Of a stretch of 39,186 nucleotides of DNA, positions 7,847 to 16,788 are shown piece after piece (position 1 is the first letter of the stretch; each line of letters opens with the position of its first letter). Origin of the DNA: a virus; IMG/VR virus record IMGVR_UViG_3300021792_000237, positions 1 to 39,186 of that record. One strand, 5' to 3'. A model generated the notes under the pieces. That model worked only from the letters and a program-made list of their open reading frames with translations. It had not been told where the DNA came from and did not search any database. The position numbers were made by a program, and so were the translations under genes.

Positions 7847-10786
7847 TTAGGTTCCCGTGCGCTGCAGATTTGGATACGTGCGTTCTAACACTTCAGACAT
7901 AGGGCCACCGCCTCGAATGTCAGAAACAAATAAGTTAATTTGTTCGTCGCCATTTTCTGAGCGTGTTTTCTCGTATGTGCCAGCACGGCTTGCATCTTCA
8001 ACAAGTCTTATCACTACATTTACGTTAGTTGCGCCTGCAGCTGTGCCGGTAACTCCTGCCGCTTTCATTTGGCTAGGGTTAAACACACGGCCACCATTAC
8101 CGCCCGCTAAATAATGTTTACCATTTAGCTCTACAAGCTCAGGCGTATTGCGCTCACCAATCTCAATCAACTTGTTACTATTGGTGTAACCGCCATATTG
8201 GAAACCAGGTGGTTTTTGATCTTTTATAGATTTAACTTGAGCCAAACCAAGGCCAGTAATTACACCCGCAGCAATTGGTCCAGCAATTGGCCCCAATTCA
8301 AGTGCCGCAGCTGCAGCTGTATAGGTACTCATTAAAGCCTTAGCAATATTCAGTGTTTGCTGAACTTTAAAAGCCTTTTTACTGTGCGTTGCATATTGGC
8401 CAGCTAGGTTCTCACCAATTTCTAAACCAATGGCAACACGGTCATTACCACTGGCACGATCAAAATCAACGAACTGCTGGACTACTTGGCCATAGTTACC
8501 TGCATATCTAAGTTGAACAGCGCGTTTACGGTCTTCATGCGCAGCCTCTTCAGCTTCAATACGGCTATGAAACCCTTGCAACTCAGCAATTTCAGTTTCA
8601 TATCTATCACGACGAATTTGGTCTTCACGTTGGCGGGCTTCATTCTGGCGCTGTATTTCACGCGCTTGCTTGTCTGATTCAAGCTTTTCTAGTGCTGCAT
8701 CTCTTTGTTGGCGTAGCTGAAGCTCAATTTCAGCATAACGTGCAGAGTCTTTGCCTTGCTCATCGAGAGCATTTCTAGCTATCTCTGTACGACGGATGTA
8801 AGACTGACGAATACGATCTTCTTCAGTCAATAGGTCTTCTGTTAACTGCGTAAAGTCTTTTTCAATATCCGCTTGCTTATTTTTCTCATCAATCAAGCTG
8901 GCAAGGTTACGCAGTTCTTGTTGTTGCTGGGGTAATAACTTGGCGTATTTACCACTGGCAATTTCATAGTTAAGCTTTTCAAGCTCAGTGTTTTTGCCAA
9001 GTAAGGCTAAGCGCTGCTGGTAAGAGGCATTCGCTTTTTGAAAAGCAGAAAGGTCACTAGAGCTTTGCTCAGGGTTTTTGTTAGGCTCCGTCGGCGCTGT
9101 AAATTTAACCTTGCCTAAATTAGCCTCAAAGTTTGCTAACTCTGAATTACTATTTAAAAGTTCAGCACGCAAAGCAGCCTGATTTTTAATATAACTTTCA
9201 AGGCTTCTAATCTGACGACTATAAGCAGATGCAGCACGGCCTGTACTTGCAGACTCCTCTTGTTTTTTAAGCTCTGCAATTTTCTCGTACGCTTCTTGGA
9301 TCTTAACTGTGTATTTATTAATTTGATTTTGATTAGAACGGATCTGAGTCGTTGCTTTCTTATTACCCAAAGAGTCAAATGCAGCGCTTAGGTCATATAC
9401 ATTATCAGCAAGGGCTTTCGTCTTTGGCGTGGCCTCTTCATTTGATTTCGCAAACTCATAAATCCCCCAAGCCGCTAACATCACTAAACCTGCTGGACCA
9501 CCGAGTAAACGCATCGTGCCACTTAAAGCCCTAAGCGCTATATTGGCATTACGTGCTGCAGCTGCGTGGGCAACCTTTGTAGCTATTGCATTTTTTTCAG
9601 CTGCTGAGTGCGCAAGCGTTGCTTTTGTAGCGTTAGCTTCAGCTGCTGTAAGAGCTATTATACTCCCCGTTAACTTAGCCGTTACCTGGGCTTTTCTCAG
9701 CGAAGCTTGAGTTGAGGCAACTTCAGCCGCAGTACGCTTCACTGTCTCTTTTGCTGAAAGTACATCAGCAGCAGTGCGCTTTACTGTCTCTTGTAATAAA
9801 CGGGCCTCAGCAATACTTGCTTGTACAAAACCCGCAGCACTGGCAGCAAGGCTTGAAGCTAAACGCCCACCAATAACAATAGCCAGTGCAGTAGCTGCAG
9901 TTGTTATGTCTTCAACAAGCTCTTGATTAGTTGTTAGCTCTTTTAAAACACTTGTCACCGTATCAATTGTTGGCACTAGTGCTGCACTAACAGGCTGCTC
10001 AATACGATTAACTAATTGCTCATAGGCTGTTTGAGTTCGATTAAGCGCTGCAGGAATAGTGCCTGCAATACGCTCTGCTGCACCTTCATAATCATCAAAA
10101 GCCTTAATAAGCGTTTCTTTAAAGAATTGGCTGCTAACTTTCCCATCAACAACCATTTGCCTAAATCCACCGGATACAAGGCCCGCCGCTTTATCTAAGC
10201 TTTGCAATAAACCAGGTAAAGGCTCAGTTACTTGGTTAAGTTCTTCTGCGCGTAAAGTGCCCGCTGTAAAGCCTTGAGCCATACCAAATAAACTCTGTGA
10301 CAATTGAGCTGTTGTTGCACCTAACTGTTTAGACACATTGCTCATTCCCTCAAGCAATTGCTTGCTCTCAGTGTCAGTCACAATTCCAGAACGTCTAAGC
10401 GCGAGTAATTTTGTATAGCTATCAGCCATAGCTGAATACACTTGGCTATGCTTATTACTTGTTGCTATCAAGTAATTCTGCACTTGGGCGTATTCTTGGC
10501 TTGAAGTGGTTAGCCCTTGCAAACGGGCATTAAGTAGTTGGATCTGACCAATATTTTGCACTTGCTGCTGTGCAAAATTAAGAGCCATAAAGCCACCAAC
10601 AGCGGTGGCAAGGCTGGTATAACTGCGGGCAACACTATTATTACTAGACTCAAGCGCACGATTTTGCGCAACTTGCTGCTGCGCTTGTCGTTGTAACGAG
10701 CGTATATCGTTTGTATTCGTACGCGTACCCTGGCTAATTGCTTTGCCATCGTACAGTACTTTTAAACTTAAGTTATATCTGCTCAT
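7847..10786 (-). CDS. Tail tape measure protein
   Basis: 979 residues, the longest helical protein of the tail module. It follows the G/GT frameshift genes, the standard position. The first 250 residues are Gln/Ala-rich with the tape-measure pattern SRQL-like repeats and KLLALRRSGI...QLLEGMSNVSKQLG. Ala-rich coiled coils occupy about 330-420, and long charged coiled coils (RRDRYETEIAELQ and similar) about 570-780. A hydrophobic stretch (AKALMSTYTAAAAALELGPIAGPIAAGVITGLGLAQ) near 820-860 is probably the membrane-active part. It sets tail length and is ejected during infection (family knowledge). The start overlaps the GT stop by 14 bp. Confidence 0.9.
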   Translation of the reverse strand: MSRYNLSLKVLYDGKAISQGTRTNTNDIRSLQRQAQQQVAQNRALESSNNSVARSYTSLATAVGGFMALNFAQQQVQNIGQIQLLNARLQGLTTSSQEYAQVQNYLIATSNKHSQVYSAMADSYTKLLALRRSGIVTDTESKQLLEGMSNVSKQLGATTAQLSQSLFGMAQGFTAGTLRAEELNQVTEPLPGLLQSLDKAAGLVSGGFRQMVVDGKVSSQFFKETLIKAFDDYEGAAERIAGTIPAALNRTQTAYEQLVNRIEQPVSAALVPTIDTVTSVLKELTTNQELVEDITTAATALAIVIGGRLASSLAASAAGFVQASIAEARLLQETVKRTAADVLSAKETVKRTAAEVASTQASLRKAQVTAKLTGSIIALTAAEANATKATLAHSAAEKNAIATKVAHAAAARNANIALRALSGTMRLLGGPAGLVMLAAWGIYEFAKSNEEATPKTKALADNVYDLSAAFDSLGNKKATTQIRSNQNQINKYTVKIQEAYEKIAELKKQEESASTGRAASAYSRQIRSLESYIKNQAALRAELLNSNSELANFEANLGKVKFTAPTEPNKNPEQSSSDLSAFQKANASYQQRLALLGKNTELEKLNYEIASGKYAKLLPQQQQELRNLASLIDEKNKQADIEKDFTQLTEDLLTEEDRIRQSYIRRTEIARNALDEQGKDSARYAEIELQLRQQRDAALEKLESDKQAREIQRQNEARQREDQIRRDRYETEIAELQGFHSRIEAEEAAHEDRKRAVQLRYAGNYGQVVQQFVDFDRASGNDRVAIGLEIGENLAGQYATHSKKAFKVQQTLNIAKALMSTYTAAAAALELGPIAGPIAAGVITGLGLAQVKSIKDQKPPGFQYGGYTNSNKLIEIGERNTPELVELNGKHYLAGGNGGRVFNPSQMKAAGVTGTAAGATNVNVVIRLVEDASRAGTYEKTRSENGDEQINLFVSDIRGGGPMSEVLERTYPNLQRTGT

Positions 10787-11434
10787 GCTGCTCTCGTGCT
10801 GCGTTTATTGCTTCTACTTCTAACACCTGAATTTTTTTAAAAATATCAGGGGTAATGTTTAACCCAGCTAGCCGCCAAGCGACTTCAGCATTGCCATAAT
10901 CAAGGCCGCGCCCTTCTCCTTGCCATTGTGTTTCAACCATTAAAAACGCATTTACTGCTTCAGCATTACAGCTGTACAAATCAAAATGTTTCTCTTTGTT
11001 TTGCGCTTTTACTTGGTCAATAACTTCCTTGGGTGCTTTTTGCTGGGTTAAAACTTCAAGTAAATGTTTAGTGTCGGGGTGTTCGTCGGCTACCCAATAG
11101 CGGGCAGCCTCTAGTAGTTTTTTCTGCCAGCCACAGCCACTGCAATAAAGTAGGCATCAAGCACAGCAGTTCGCCACCAACTCACCTTTAAACATTTAGC
11201 TAAATTGTCATCGTTAAATGGCAGTGGCTTATTGTTTTCATCAACAAAGTCATCACCCCAGTCAACGAGCACGCGCTTAATCATTTCGTGGTCTCCACTT
11301 TCGGCAAGTGCTTCGTTTGCGTCATCATCAAGTAGCTTAAATTGAGCGGTAAACTCGTGGCTGTTGCCATCAAAGGTAAACTTAACGGGCTGATGAACTT
11401 GCACGTTCTGCATTGTCACAATTGAAAAAGCCAT
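10773..11434 (-). CDS. Tail assembly chaperone GT, made by -1 frameshift (about 220 aa)
   Basis: This spans the G frame (11434 to 11117) plus the -1 frame (11117 to 10773). The -1 frame is open without a stop across the whole G end and reads LLEAARYWVADEHPDTKHLL and on to DUF1799-like residues (FLMVETQWQGEGRG, LDYGNAEVAWRLAG). There is no good start for the downstream part: the only early start is a TTG at 10979 without a ribosome site, and it leaves out the 46 upstream open codons. The shift site A AAA AAC lies 3 codons before the G stop. As in lambda G/GT, the fusion protein would recruit the tape measure while G coats it. The T part just precedes the tape measure gene. Confidence 0.85.
11111..11434 (-). 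CDS. Tail assembly chaperone G
   Basis: 107 residues, ending GRKNY at the TAG 11113-11111. It follows the tail tube gene and precedes the tape measure, the position of lambda G. The sequence is a small acidic mixed alpha/beta protein (VQVHQPVKFTFDGNSHEFTAQFKLLDDDANEAL...WGDDFVDENNKPL), like the tail chaperones next to DUF1799 proteins in B3-type phages. Most ribosomes should stop here, with a minority shifting into the GT frame. Confidence 0.75.
   Translation of the reverse strand: MAFSIVTMQNVQVHQPVKFTFDGNSHEFTAQFKLLDDDANEALAESGDHEMIKRVLVDWGDDFVDENNKPLPFNDDNLAKCLKVSWWRTAVLDAYFIAVAVAGRKNY
11117..11123 (-). promoter_or_regulatory. Programmed -1 ribosomal frameshift heptamer A AAA AAC
   Basis: In the G frame the codons are AGA AAA AAC TAC TAG. 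The A of AGA plus AAA and AAC form the slippery heptamer A AAA AAC in the right phase (X XXY YYZ). A one-base backward slip re-pairs with AAA AAA and continues CTA CTA GAG in the open GT frame. The site is 3 codons before the G stop. I did not identify a convincing downstream stimulatory hairpin. Confidence 0.85.
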
Positions 11435-11469
11435 TGTTTTCTCCTGGTGTAAAAGTGTTTTAAAACGAA

Positions 11470-12381
11470 TTAATCAAGTAACAGGCTAAACTCGTCATTG
11501 CCTGTTTGCGGTAAAATAGCTAAGGCCATTTCAAGCTCTGCCTTTTTAGTGCGCTCAACATACTTAGGCTGTTTCACTTGCACTTTAGGGCAGCTAATCG
11601 TTACACGGTGACCACCTGCAGGGCCGTGCTTAATTTGCAGATTGCCGGTTGTCGAATCTTTTGCTCGAGTAAAAAAGTCAATATCAGCGACATTAGGCGC
11701 AGCAATATTGACCGAGCCAGACATTGCGCGGTCTAAAAACTCAATCTTTGCCGTAGTAAGCGTTGGATCAAACTCCACTTCGTTGCCTGCATCGATGCTA
11801 AGTTTCGACGGCACAACTTCAAAGCCATGCAATAAAAAGTCAGTGGTGCGTCCTGCGCCAAGCGGAATAGGTTTAGGCCATGCACTAAAGTCAGCGGTTG
11901 GTAATGCGTTATCTTCAGGCGCAACATAAAGACCTTTAAAATCGAACGATAAATAAGGAATGCCTTTTTCAAGCTCAATGCTCACATTGCCTTGTGCACC
12001 TAACAAAGTGTGCTTATTGCGACCAAGCTGAAAATGCATAGCCACTGATTCAGGTGCATCAGAAATTGGTGTGTACTCAACACTGGTATCAGCCACAATA
12101 ACTTCAGCCATACCACAGGCGCGCATTAATGGCCCCCACGCTGGGGCAACGCCTAATGTGCCACTGCCTACCAGTTCAACTTTAAAACTGATACCCGCAT
12201 ATTCATTCGTAAACATGCTTTCTTCAGCGCCTAAGTAAGGCGTATTTAAACCGCGCTCAACTTCCTCACCTTCAAGTGGGCGTAGCTCAATATCTTTAGT
12301 TAGCATGGCAAGCATTGCACTAGGCAACGTGCCATACGTTTGTTCAATTGCCGCTAATAGGCTGGTTTGTGACCATTTCAT
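11470..12381 (-). CDS. Major tail (tube) protein
   Basis: 303 residues. Starts MKWSQTSLLAAIEQTYGTLP. It resembles the tail tube proteins of B3/D3112-like phages: an early LRPLEGEEVERGL strand, GAEESMFTNEYAGISFKVEL, and a central domain rich in beta strands. It polymerises into the tail tube (family role). It is placed between the connector genes and G, as expected. The ATG overlaps the stop of a 45-codon gene as ATGA. The 35-bp gap to G holds a clear ribosome site for G. Confidence 0.75.
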   Translation of the reverse strand: MKWSQTSLLAAIEQTYGTLPSAMLAMLTKDIELRPLEGEEVERGLNTPYLGAEESMFTNEYAGISFKVELVGSGTLGVAPAWGPLMRACGMAEVIVADTSVEYTPISDAPESVAMHFQLGRNKHTLLGAQGNVSIELEKGIPYLSFDFKGLYVAPEDNALPTADFSAWPKPIPLGAGRTTDFLLHGFEVVPSKLSIDAGNEVEFDPTLTTAKIEFLDRAMSGSVNIAAPNVADIDFFTRAKDSTTGNLQIKHGPAGGHRVTISCPKVQVKQPKYVERTKKAELEMALAILPQTGNDEFSLLLD

Positions 12382-12515
12382 TTGCTTGCACCTTTGTCTT
12401 CAACTTTGTTCGCTTGCTTTTTAGTTGTGCTCTCAGGCTGTGTTCTGGCCACGAGCTTCAACTTACCTTTGGCGTCTTTTATATAGCTGCCGCCTTGGCT
12501 TGGCTTTTCGTTCAT
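12378..12515 (-). CDS. Small 45-aa hydrophilic protein before the tube gene
   Basis: The reading frame runs from ATG 12515 (MNEKPSQGGSYIKD) to TGA 12378. It has a strong ribosome site (AGGAG, 7 nt upstream) and its stop overlaps the tube ATG. It is rich in Lys, Gln and Ser, with no membrane segment. Similar tiny genes before the tube gene occur in Mu-like siphophages. The function is unknown; translational coupling to the tube gene is likely. Confidence 0.65.
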   Translation of the reverse strand: MNEKPSQGGSYIKDAKGKLKLVARTQPESTTKKQANKVEDKGASK

Positions 12516-12524
12516 GCTGCTCTC

Positions 12525-12980
12525 CTAACTACTTACATTCACTGTTAAACGCATACGCGCCTGATGACACAACACACCACAGAACATCACTGGCGAGTGG
12601 TCATCTAAAATCAGCCCTGTGTCGTCGCCTTCGTCCAGGTCATCAACCAAATCATTAAGTAATGGATCACCTGCAAATGCGTCATCTAAAGATTCAATGG
12701 CATTTTCAAAGTGCTCTTGGCTATCTTCGTCATCTACAAAGCTCTTTAAAAAAACCACATCAAAGGTATAAGTAACCGTTGTTCTAGTGGCGTACGGGTT
12801 TTGGCGTTTACGGCGCTTTAATCGGATATACCCGCCACTAATGCCATCACCTTGGGCATACATGGCTTTTAGCTCTTGAGTGTTTTTGCTAAAGCGCTCT
12901 TTTTTATAAAAGGTGCCTACATTCGCACTATTGAGCACATTCAAAATCGCCGTTCTTACCTGGTTAAGCATTTGCGCCAC
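12525..12980 (-). CDS. Probable tail terminator / neck protein
   Basis: About 148-151 residues. The start is GTG at 12980 or, more likely, ATG at 12971 (MLNQVRTAIL). It begins with an amphipathic helix and continues with a basic strand (RLKRRKRQNPYATRTTVTYTFDVVF). It then has a very acidic region (DDEDSQEH, DLDEGDDTG). Order, size and the initial helix fit the tail terminator (lambda U-like) located between the gp10-like protein and the tube gene. This is by position, not by a recognised motif. Confidence 0.5.
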   Translation of the reverse strand: MAQMLNQVRTAILNVLNSANVGTFYKKERFSKNTQELKAMYAQGDGISGGYIRLKRRKRQNPYATRTTVTYTFDVVFLKSFVDDEDSQEHFENAIESLDDAFAGDPLLNDLVDDLDEGDDTGLILDDHSPVMFCGVLCHQARMRLTVNVSS

Positions 12981-13470
12981 CCAACTTATTAATCATCAAC
13001 TTCATTGCTTCGTTAAACCGTGCCTGTATATATGGCTCACTGGCTTCAAGCCCTTCTTTAAACATCAACTTGCCAGTCGTACCACGCGCATTAATTTTCA
13101 ATGCAATCAATGTCGCTACTCGTTCTGCTTCATCACCTTCAAGGCTAAGTACCGCCTCAACCCAATTCACTAAGGGTTCAATTGGTGGCATATGTGGTTT
13201 AGTGCCAAGCTCTACGGCTTCAGCGTAAAGCTTGCTAGTACCTACATAACCAATACTCACAGCTGGGTTTATTAAAACTTCACTATTAATACTGGCAGCT
13301 AAATGACCACCATCGCCGCTACCCAAAGGGGTTCTACTAACTACTTGATACTGTGCGTAAGCCACCGACTCATTCATTGCGCTCGAGAGCTGCTCTTGCA
13401 CCATTGCTGGTGAGTGCTGCCAAAGCTCAGTCAATGCATCAAAGCCCTTTGCTGTAATTAGCACAGTCAT
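12964..13470 (-). CDS. HK97 gp10-like tail completion protein
   Basis: 168 residues. It has the gp10-like pattern: an N-terminal helix, SVAYAQYQVVSRTPLGSGDGGHLAASI, then VGTSKLYAEAVELGTKPHMPP, the Tyr-Ala...E-Gly-Thr...P motif seen in many HK97 gp10-type proteins. Such proteins act at the head-tail joint. It overlaps the previous gene's stop by 1 bp and the next gene by 17 bp or less. Confidence is moderate for the family, lower for the exact role. Confidence 0.65.
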   Translation of the reverse strand: MTVLITAKGFDALTELWQHSPAMVQEQLSSAMNESVAYAQYQVVSRTPLGSGDGGHLAASINSEVLINPAVSIGYVGTSKLYAEAVELGTKPHMPPIEPLVNWVEAVLSLEGDEAERVATLIALKINARGTTGKLMFKEGLEASEPYIQARFNEAMKLMINKLGGANA

Positions 13471-13847
13471 TAGCGCAACCGCTGGCGCTTAGGCAGTTGC
13501 ACAGCCTTACCATGCGCACTGCTTTTATTGTCATTAACGACAACCGCCGCATACTGGCTGCGGTAGCCGTTGGCGATACGTCTGAAACTGTCGGCTTTAG
13601 TGCCGTGGTCAACGCTATCGCTTGAAATCGTACTGTTATCATCGTTGGCGTAATACGTGGCCAACTTATCAATGCAGCTTGCCGCTGCGAGTTTTAAACA
13701 GGCATCCACATGCTCTGCAGCAATTTCAACGTTACCCGTATCTTTTTGGTACTTCGCCAGCATATCGGCATAGGCACTGGCAATTTCATCAGCACTTAAA
13801 ATGCCTGCTTGGTCTTGTACATAAGCTGGGAGTCTGTCTGCATACAT
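13470..13847 (-). CDS. Head-tail connector (adaptor) protein
   Basis: 125 residues. Starts MYADRLPAYVQDQAGI and is mostly alpha-helical (LSADEIASAYADMLAKYQKD, AAEHVDACLKLAAASCIDKLATYYAND). It lies just after the capsid gene and before the gp10-like gene, the slot of HK97 gp6-like adaptors. The C-terminus is basic. I infer the role from helical content and gene order. The 68-bp gap upstream (13848-13915) holds no gene. Confidence 0.55.
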   Translation of the reverse strand: MYADRLPAYVQDQAGILSADEIASAYADMLAKYQKDTGNVEIAAEHVDACLKLAAASCIDKLATYYANDDNSTISSDSVDHGTKADSFRRIANGYRSQYAAVVVNDNKSSAHGKAVQLPKRQRLR

Positions 13848-13915
13848 AGTTAAAACACCTTATAAAGCGCATCCGTGCGCAACCGTGTCATCCAATCACC
13901 AGAGGAACCAAGGAA

Positions 13916-16177
13916 TTAAAGAACCAGCGCTTTAGTCGCACCACGGAAGTCAGTACACTGACCACCATAAATGTGGCGCATCTTCATTGTGGTTTGGTCG
14001 TTCGTGAACACAGTGCCCACGTTTTGCATGTCTTGCGTGAAAATCTCAGGGTTTTCCATGCCATCTAAAAAGCCCATTTCAAAGTTGGCAAGCTCACTAG
14101 GGTCGGTCATTAAGCCCCAGTCATTTGGATCAGTCGCACCAGGCACACGCAGAATTTCAAGGTTTAATTGCTGCGCAAAACCCTTGTCGTTATTTTGCAT
14201 GCGTTGGAACAAGTCAAAGGCTGCATCTACATTACCCAGCGAGCACAACAAGAACGCTGGCTCAATTTCTAGCATCTCGCCTGTATCAAGCTCTTGCTGA
14301 TTCATAATGGCGCGCCAATGCACCATTAACTCTTCCTGGCTTAGTGCATTACTAAACAAGTTGTTATGATCAGCATGAAACAGTGCTTTGCCATCTGGGG
14401 CATTGCGGTTGTTTAGGTAGAAGTCCCACGCAAACTTGCTAAGTGTGCGCGCAGCGGCACGAGCCAGCTTATTAGGAATTTGCGTAATGATGTTGCGGTC
14501 ATCATTTTTAATCATTTCCATAGTAATGGTTGCTAAACCACCTTTTTTGCTAACGCGATACTTCGCATTGCTATCGGTAGGTTTCGCAAGTTCTGGGTAA
14601 GCACCACTTTCAAGTACTTCTTGTAGGTCGCCATAGCCACCCCATTCAGTCACATTCTGATCTTTAAAATCAGTCGCAGTAGCCACACGGAATACTTTGC
14701 GCCATAGCTGGTACTTTTCTAAGCTGCCATACACTTCAACTACTCGGCGGTTTACAACATCGGCCAACACATTCGGTAAGCTATCGCTATCAAGCGCTTC
14801 GACCATTCGCGTACGGCTACAATCGCTTAAACGACCTGTACAGTGCTTATCACCCGTCAAATCAATGTAAGCTTCTTTTAAGCTCACTACGTCTTTATTA
14901 GCCGGATCAAATAGTGCGGTAAGCAGCTCTACACCGCTTGGGTTATCGGAGTATTGCGCACCTTCAGGCATGTTCACTTTGCCCGACTCAGTAAACTTAC
15001 TTAAATAGCTAATCTCACTATCAATTAGCTTTTGCACTTTATCAGTGCTTACGTCTTCGCAGCTTTGCACGCTTTCTACCAAGCGCGTTTTGGCGGCGTC
15101 TGGCAAAGTCGACTTATTAATTAACGCTACAGCACTTTGCTTTGCTTCAACCAAACGCTGGCTGTCTGCAATCACTTTGTTTACGTCTGCAAGTGTTAAA
15201 CCTGTACCTTGGCCTGCATCAGGGGCACCGTGTTTAGCCAGTGCTTCAGTTAATTGCACAATGGCTGTTTCATCATCTTCAGCTGTCACAGATGCTGCAA
15301 GCTGAGGGTTCGATTTTTTAAGCGCTTCGATTAGGCGCATTAGTTGTTCATTCATGACATTGCCTTGATTATGAGCTTCTTTAAATGACACGATCCGACC
15401 ACCTGCACCAGGTACCATGATCAAATCGACGGAATTAACTTTGAGGAACTTCTTAGCTGTGCGGCTGCCCTTTTTACCAGAGGCCGTACCGTCCACATCA
15501 ATACTTAAACCAAACAGGTCCTGCATATTGTTATCAACGGCTTCGCGCAATTTAGTGGCATAACCCGAGCTTTCAAGCACAGTTAAATCAGCCTGCAGTG
15601 CACCTTTTTTACCTGCACCAACACCTTCAACAAATTGTGCATTGCTGAACTGGCCAATCAGGTTATTAAAGTGTTGGGCAGTGCCTTTGATATGGTCGTC
15701 ATCAGACTTAACCATGCACTTAGCACCGTTAAACAAAGGGGCTGCTTCACGCAGAACGTGGGCTGGATAGTCAACACCATTTAAGCTTTTACCCACCTCA
15801 ATCAAGGTCACTAAAAACTTACTAGGTTTAACATTACTTGCTTCAATAAACTTAGTTTCGTCATACCAGGCTTCGGTTAACTTAACCACGTCAGAGGGCT
15901 TGTACTCTTTGACGACTTCAATAGCGTTTTCAAACGTCACCTGATTTAACTCACTCACCGCATAAGGGTATGCCCAGTAGCGGCCATCTTTACGAATAAC
16001 CACTTTGTCAGCATAAAAAGCAGTAATATCAACCCAGCTATCACGCGAGTTAGTTGCCAGCAACTTACGCAGCTCTGCAGTCACAAGCGTCATCACATCG
16101 TGATAATCAGATGATTTAGCCTCAACAAATGCGCGATTTCCTAAAAAGCCGGTTCCTGTTGGTAAAAGGGTCAACAT
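13916..16177 (-). CDS. Fused prohead protease - scaffold - major capsid protein
   Basis: 753 residues with three parts. Residues about 115-260 look like an HK97/U35-type prohead protease, with His162 in SDDDHIKG and Ser225 in LFGLSIDVDG. Residues about 275-400 are helical and charged, like a scaffold. From about residue 403 to the end is a Mu gpT-like capsid (QLWRKVFRVATATDFKDQNV, KYRVSKKGGLATITMEMI, LFHADHNNL). An internal ATG at 15355 (MNEQLMRL) has AAGG 7 nt upstream and may give a separate scaffold-capsid product. In Mu the protease (I), scaffold (Z) and capsid (T) are separate in part, so the fusion is notable. AGGGG precedes the main ATG. Confidence 0.8.
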   Translation of the reverse strand: MLTLLPTGTGFLGNRAFVEAKSSDYHDVMTLVTAELRKLLATNSRDSWVDITAFYADKVVIRKDGRYWAYPYAVSELNQVTFENAIEVVKEYKPSDVVKLTEAWYDETKFIEASNVKPSKFLVTLIEVGKSLNGVDYPAHVLREAAPLFNGAKCMVKSDDDHIKGTAQHFNNLIGQFSNAQFVEGVGAGKKGALQADLTVLESSGYATKLREAVDNNMQDLFGLSIDVDGTASGKKGSRTAKKFLKVNSVDLIMVPGAGGRIVSFKEAHNQGNVMNEQLMRLIEALKKSNPQLAASVTAEDDETAIVQLTEALAKHGAPDAGQGTGLTLADVNKVIADSQRLVEAKQSAVALINKSTLPDAAKTRLVESVQSCEDVSTDKVQKLIDSEISYLSKFTESGKVNMPEGAQYSDNPSGVELLTALFDPANKDVVSLKEAYIDLTGDKHCTGRLSDCSRTRMVEALDSDSLPNVLADVVNRRVVEVYGSLEKYQLWRKVFRVATATDFKDQNVTEWGGYGDLQEVLESGAYPELAKPTDSNAKYRVSKKGGLATITMEMIKNDDRNIITQIPNKLARAAARTLSKFAWDFYLNNRNAPDGKALFHADHNNLFSNALSQEELMVHWRAIMNQQELDTGEMLEIEPAFLLCSLGNVDAAFDLFQRMQNNDKGFAQQLNLEILRVPGATDPNDWGLMTDPSELANFEMGFLDGMENPEIFTQDMQNVGTVFTNDQTTMKMRHIYGGQCTDFRGATKALVL

Positions 16178-16188
16178 AATTTAGCCCC

Positions 16189-16698
16189 TTACTTAGCCGC
16201 AGCTTTAGCTGGCGCTTTTTTTGTTGCTGCAGCGTCTTTTTCAGCTTGCTCTAAAAGAGCTTTAGCTTCAGCTTTGGCCTTGGCAATAATAGCTTCTGCT
16301 TCATCAGTTGCAGCTTTTGCTTTTGCTGTCGCTTCTTGTTCTGCTTTGGCTAACAATGCTTTAGCAGCATCATCAGAGGCGTGTGCAAGCTCACTGGTAT
16401 TCTCACCATCACTGGCAAGTACCGCTTTAGCCAGGTCTGCTGTCGCAAGTACACCTTCAACACGTTGGCCTGCTTTAGTTAATGCTTTAACAACGCCTGT
16501 TTCGCGCTCAACTTTAAAGTCGAACACTTCATCTGGCTTAACTTGGCGGGTTTGTTTTTTGGTAAGCGTGTTGCCACGTTCATCGGTTTTAGGTTTATTG
16601 TCGTCGCCTAAGTCAACGACTTCTTCGTATAGCTCAAGCGCTTTAGATGCAATTTCTAAAACAGCGTGGCCTTTCGAAAGTAAAGCAAAAAGACTCAT
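16189..16698 (-). CDS. Ala/Lys-rich coiled-coil protein next to the capsid gene
   Basis: 169 residues. The first 80 are mixed (SLFALLSKGHAVLEIASKAL, KQTRQVKPDEVFDFKV), the rest is a long Ala/Lys/Glu helix (AEQEATAKAKAATDEAEAII and repeats). It ends in Lys-Ala-rich PAKAAAK. It lies directly upstream of the capsid fusion, 11 bp away, with a clear GAGGG ribosome site. It may be a head accessory or scaffold-like protein. I know no family. The repetitive C-terminus suggests DNA or capsid interior contact, which is speculation. Confidence 0.55.
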   Translation of the reverse strand: MSLFALLSKGHAVLEIASKALELYEEVVDLGDDNKPKTDERGNTLTKKQTRQVKPDEVFDFKVERETGVVKALTKAGQRVEGVLATADLAKAVLASDGENTSELAHASDDAAKALLAKAEQEATAKAKAATDEAEAIIAKAKAEAKALLEQAEKDAAATKKAPAKAAAK

Positions 16699-16761
16699 TA
16701 TGTTGCCCTCAATGGTTGTGAATATGGCTAATGAGTCTTTAAGGTAAGGGGTTTTGTTGAA

Positions 16762-16783
16762 GGGCTAAATTAAAGGGTTTTAG
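16762..16783 (-). repeat. 22-bp repeat, copy A (candidate late regulatory site)
   Basis: An exact 22-bp copy of the sequence at 23791-23812. Minus-strand read starts CTAAAACCCTTTAATTTAG, with CTAAA and TTTAG as dyad arms. It lies between the stop of the 101-aa gene (16789) and the start at 16698. See the finding. Confidence 0.6.
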
Positions 16784-16788
16784 GAAAA

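Noticed and set aside
10773-10979. Separate 68-aa gene starting at TTG
   Set aside because: The same frame is open for 46 more codons upstream to the slippery site and the TTG has no ribosome site. The frameshift product explains it better.
16274-16747. Plus-strand open frame of 157 codons opposite the Ala/Lys-rich gene
   Set aside because: It is a mirror of the repetitive Ala codons on the minus strand (many Ser and Ala). The minus gene has a good ribosome site and neighbour spacing.
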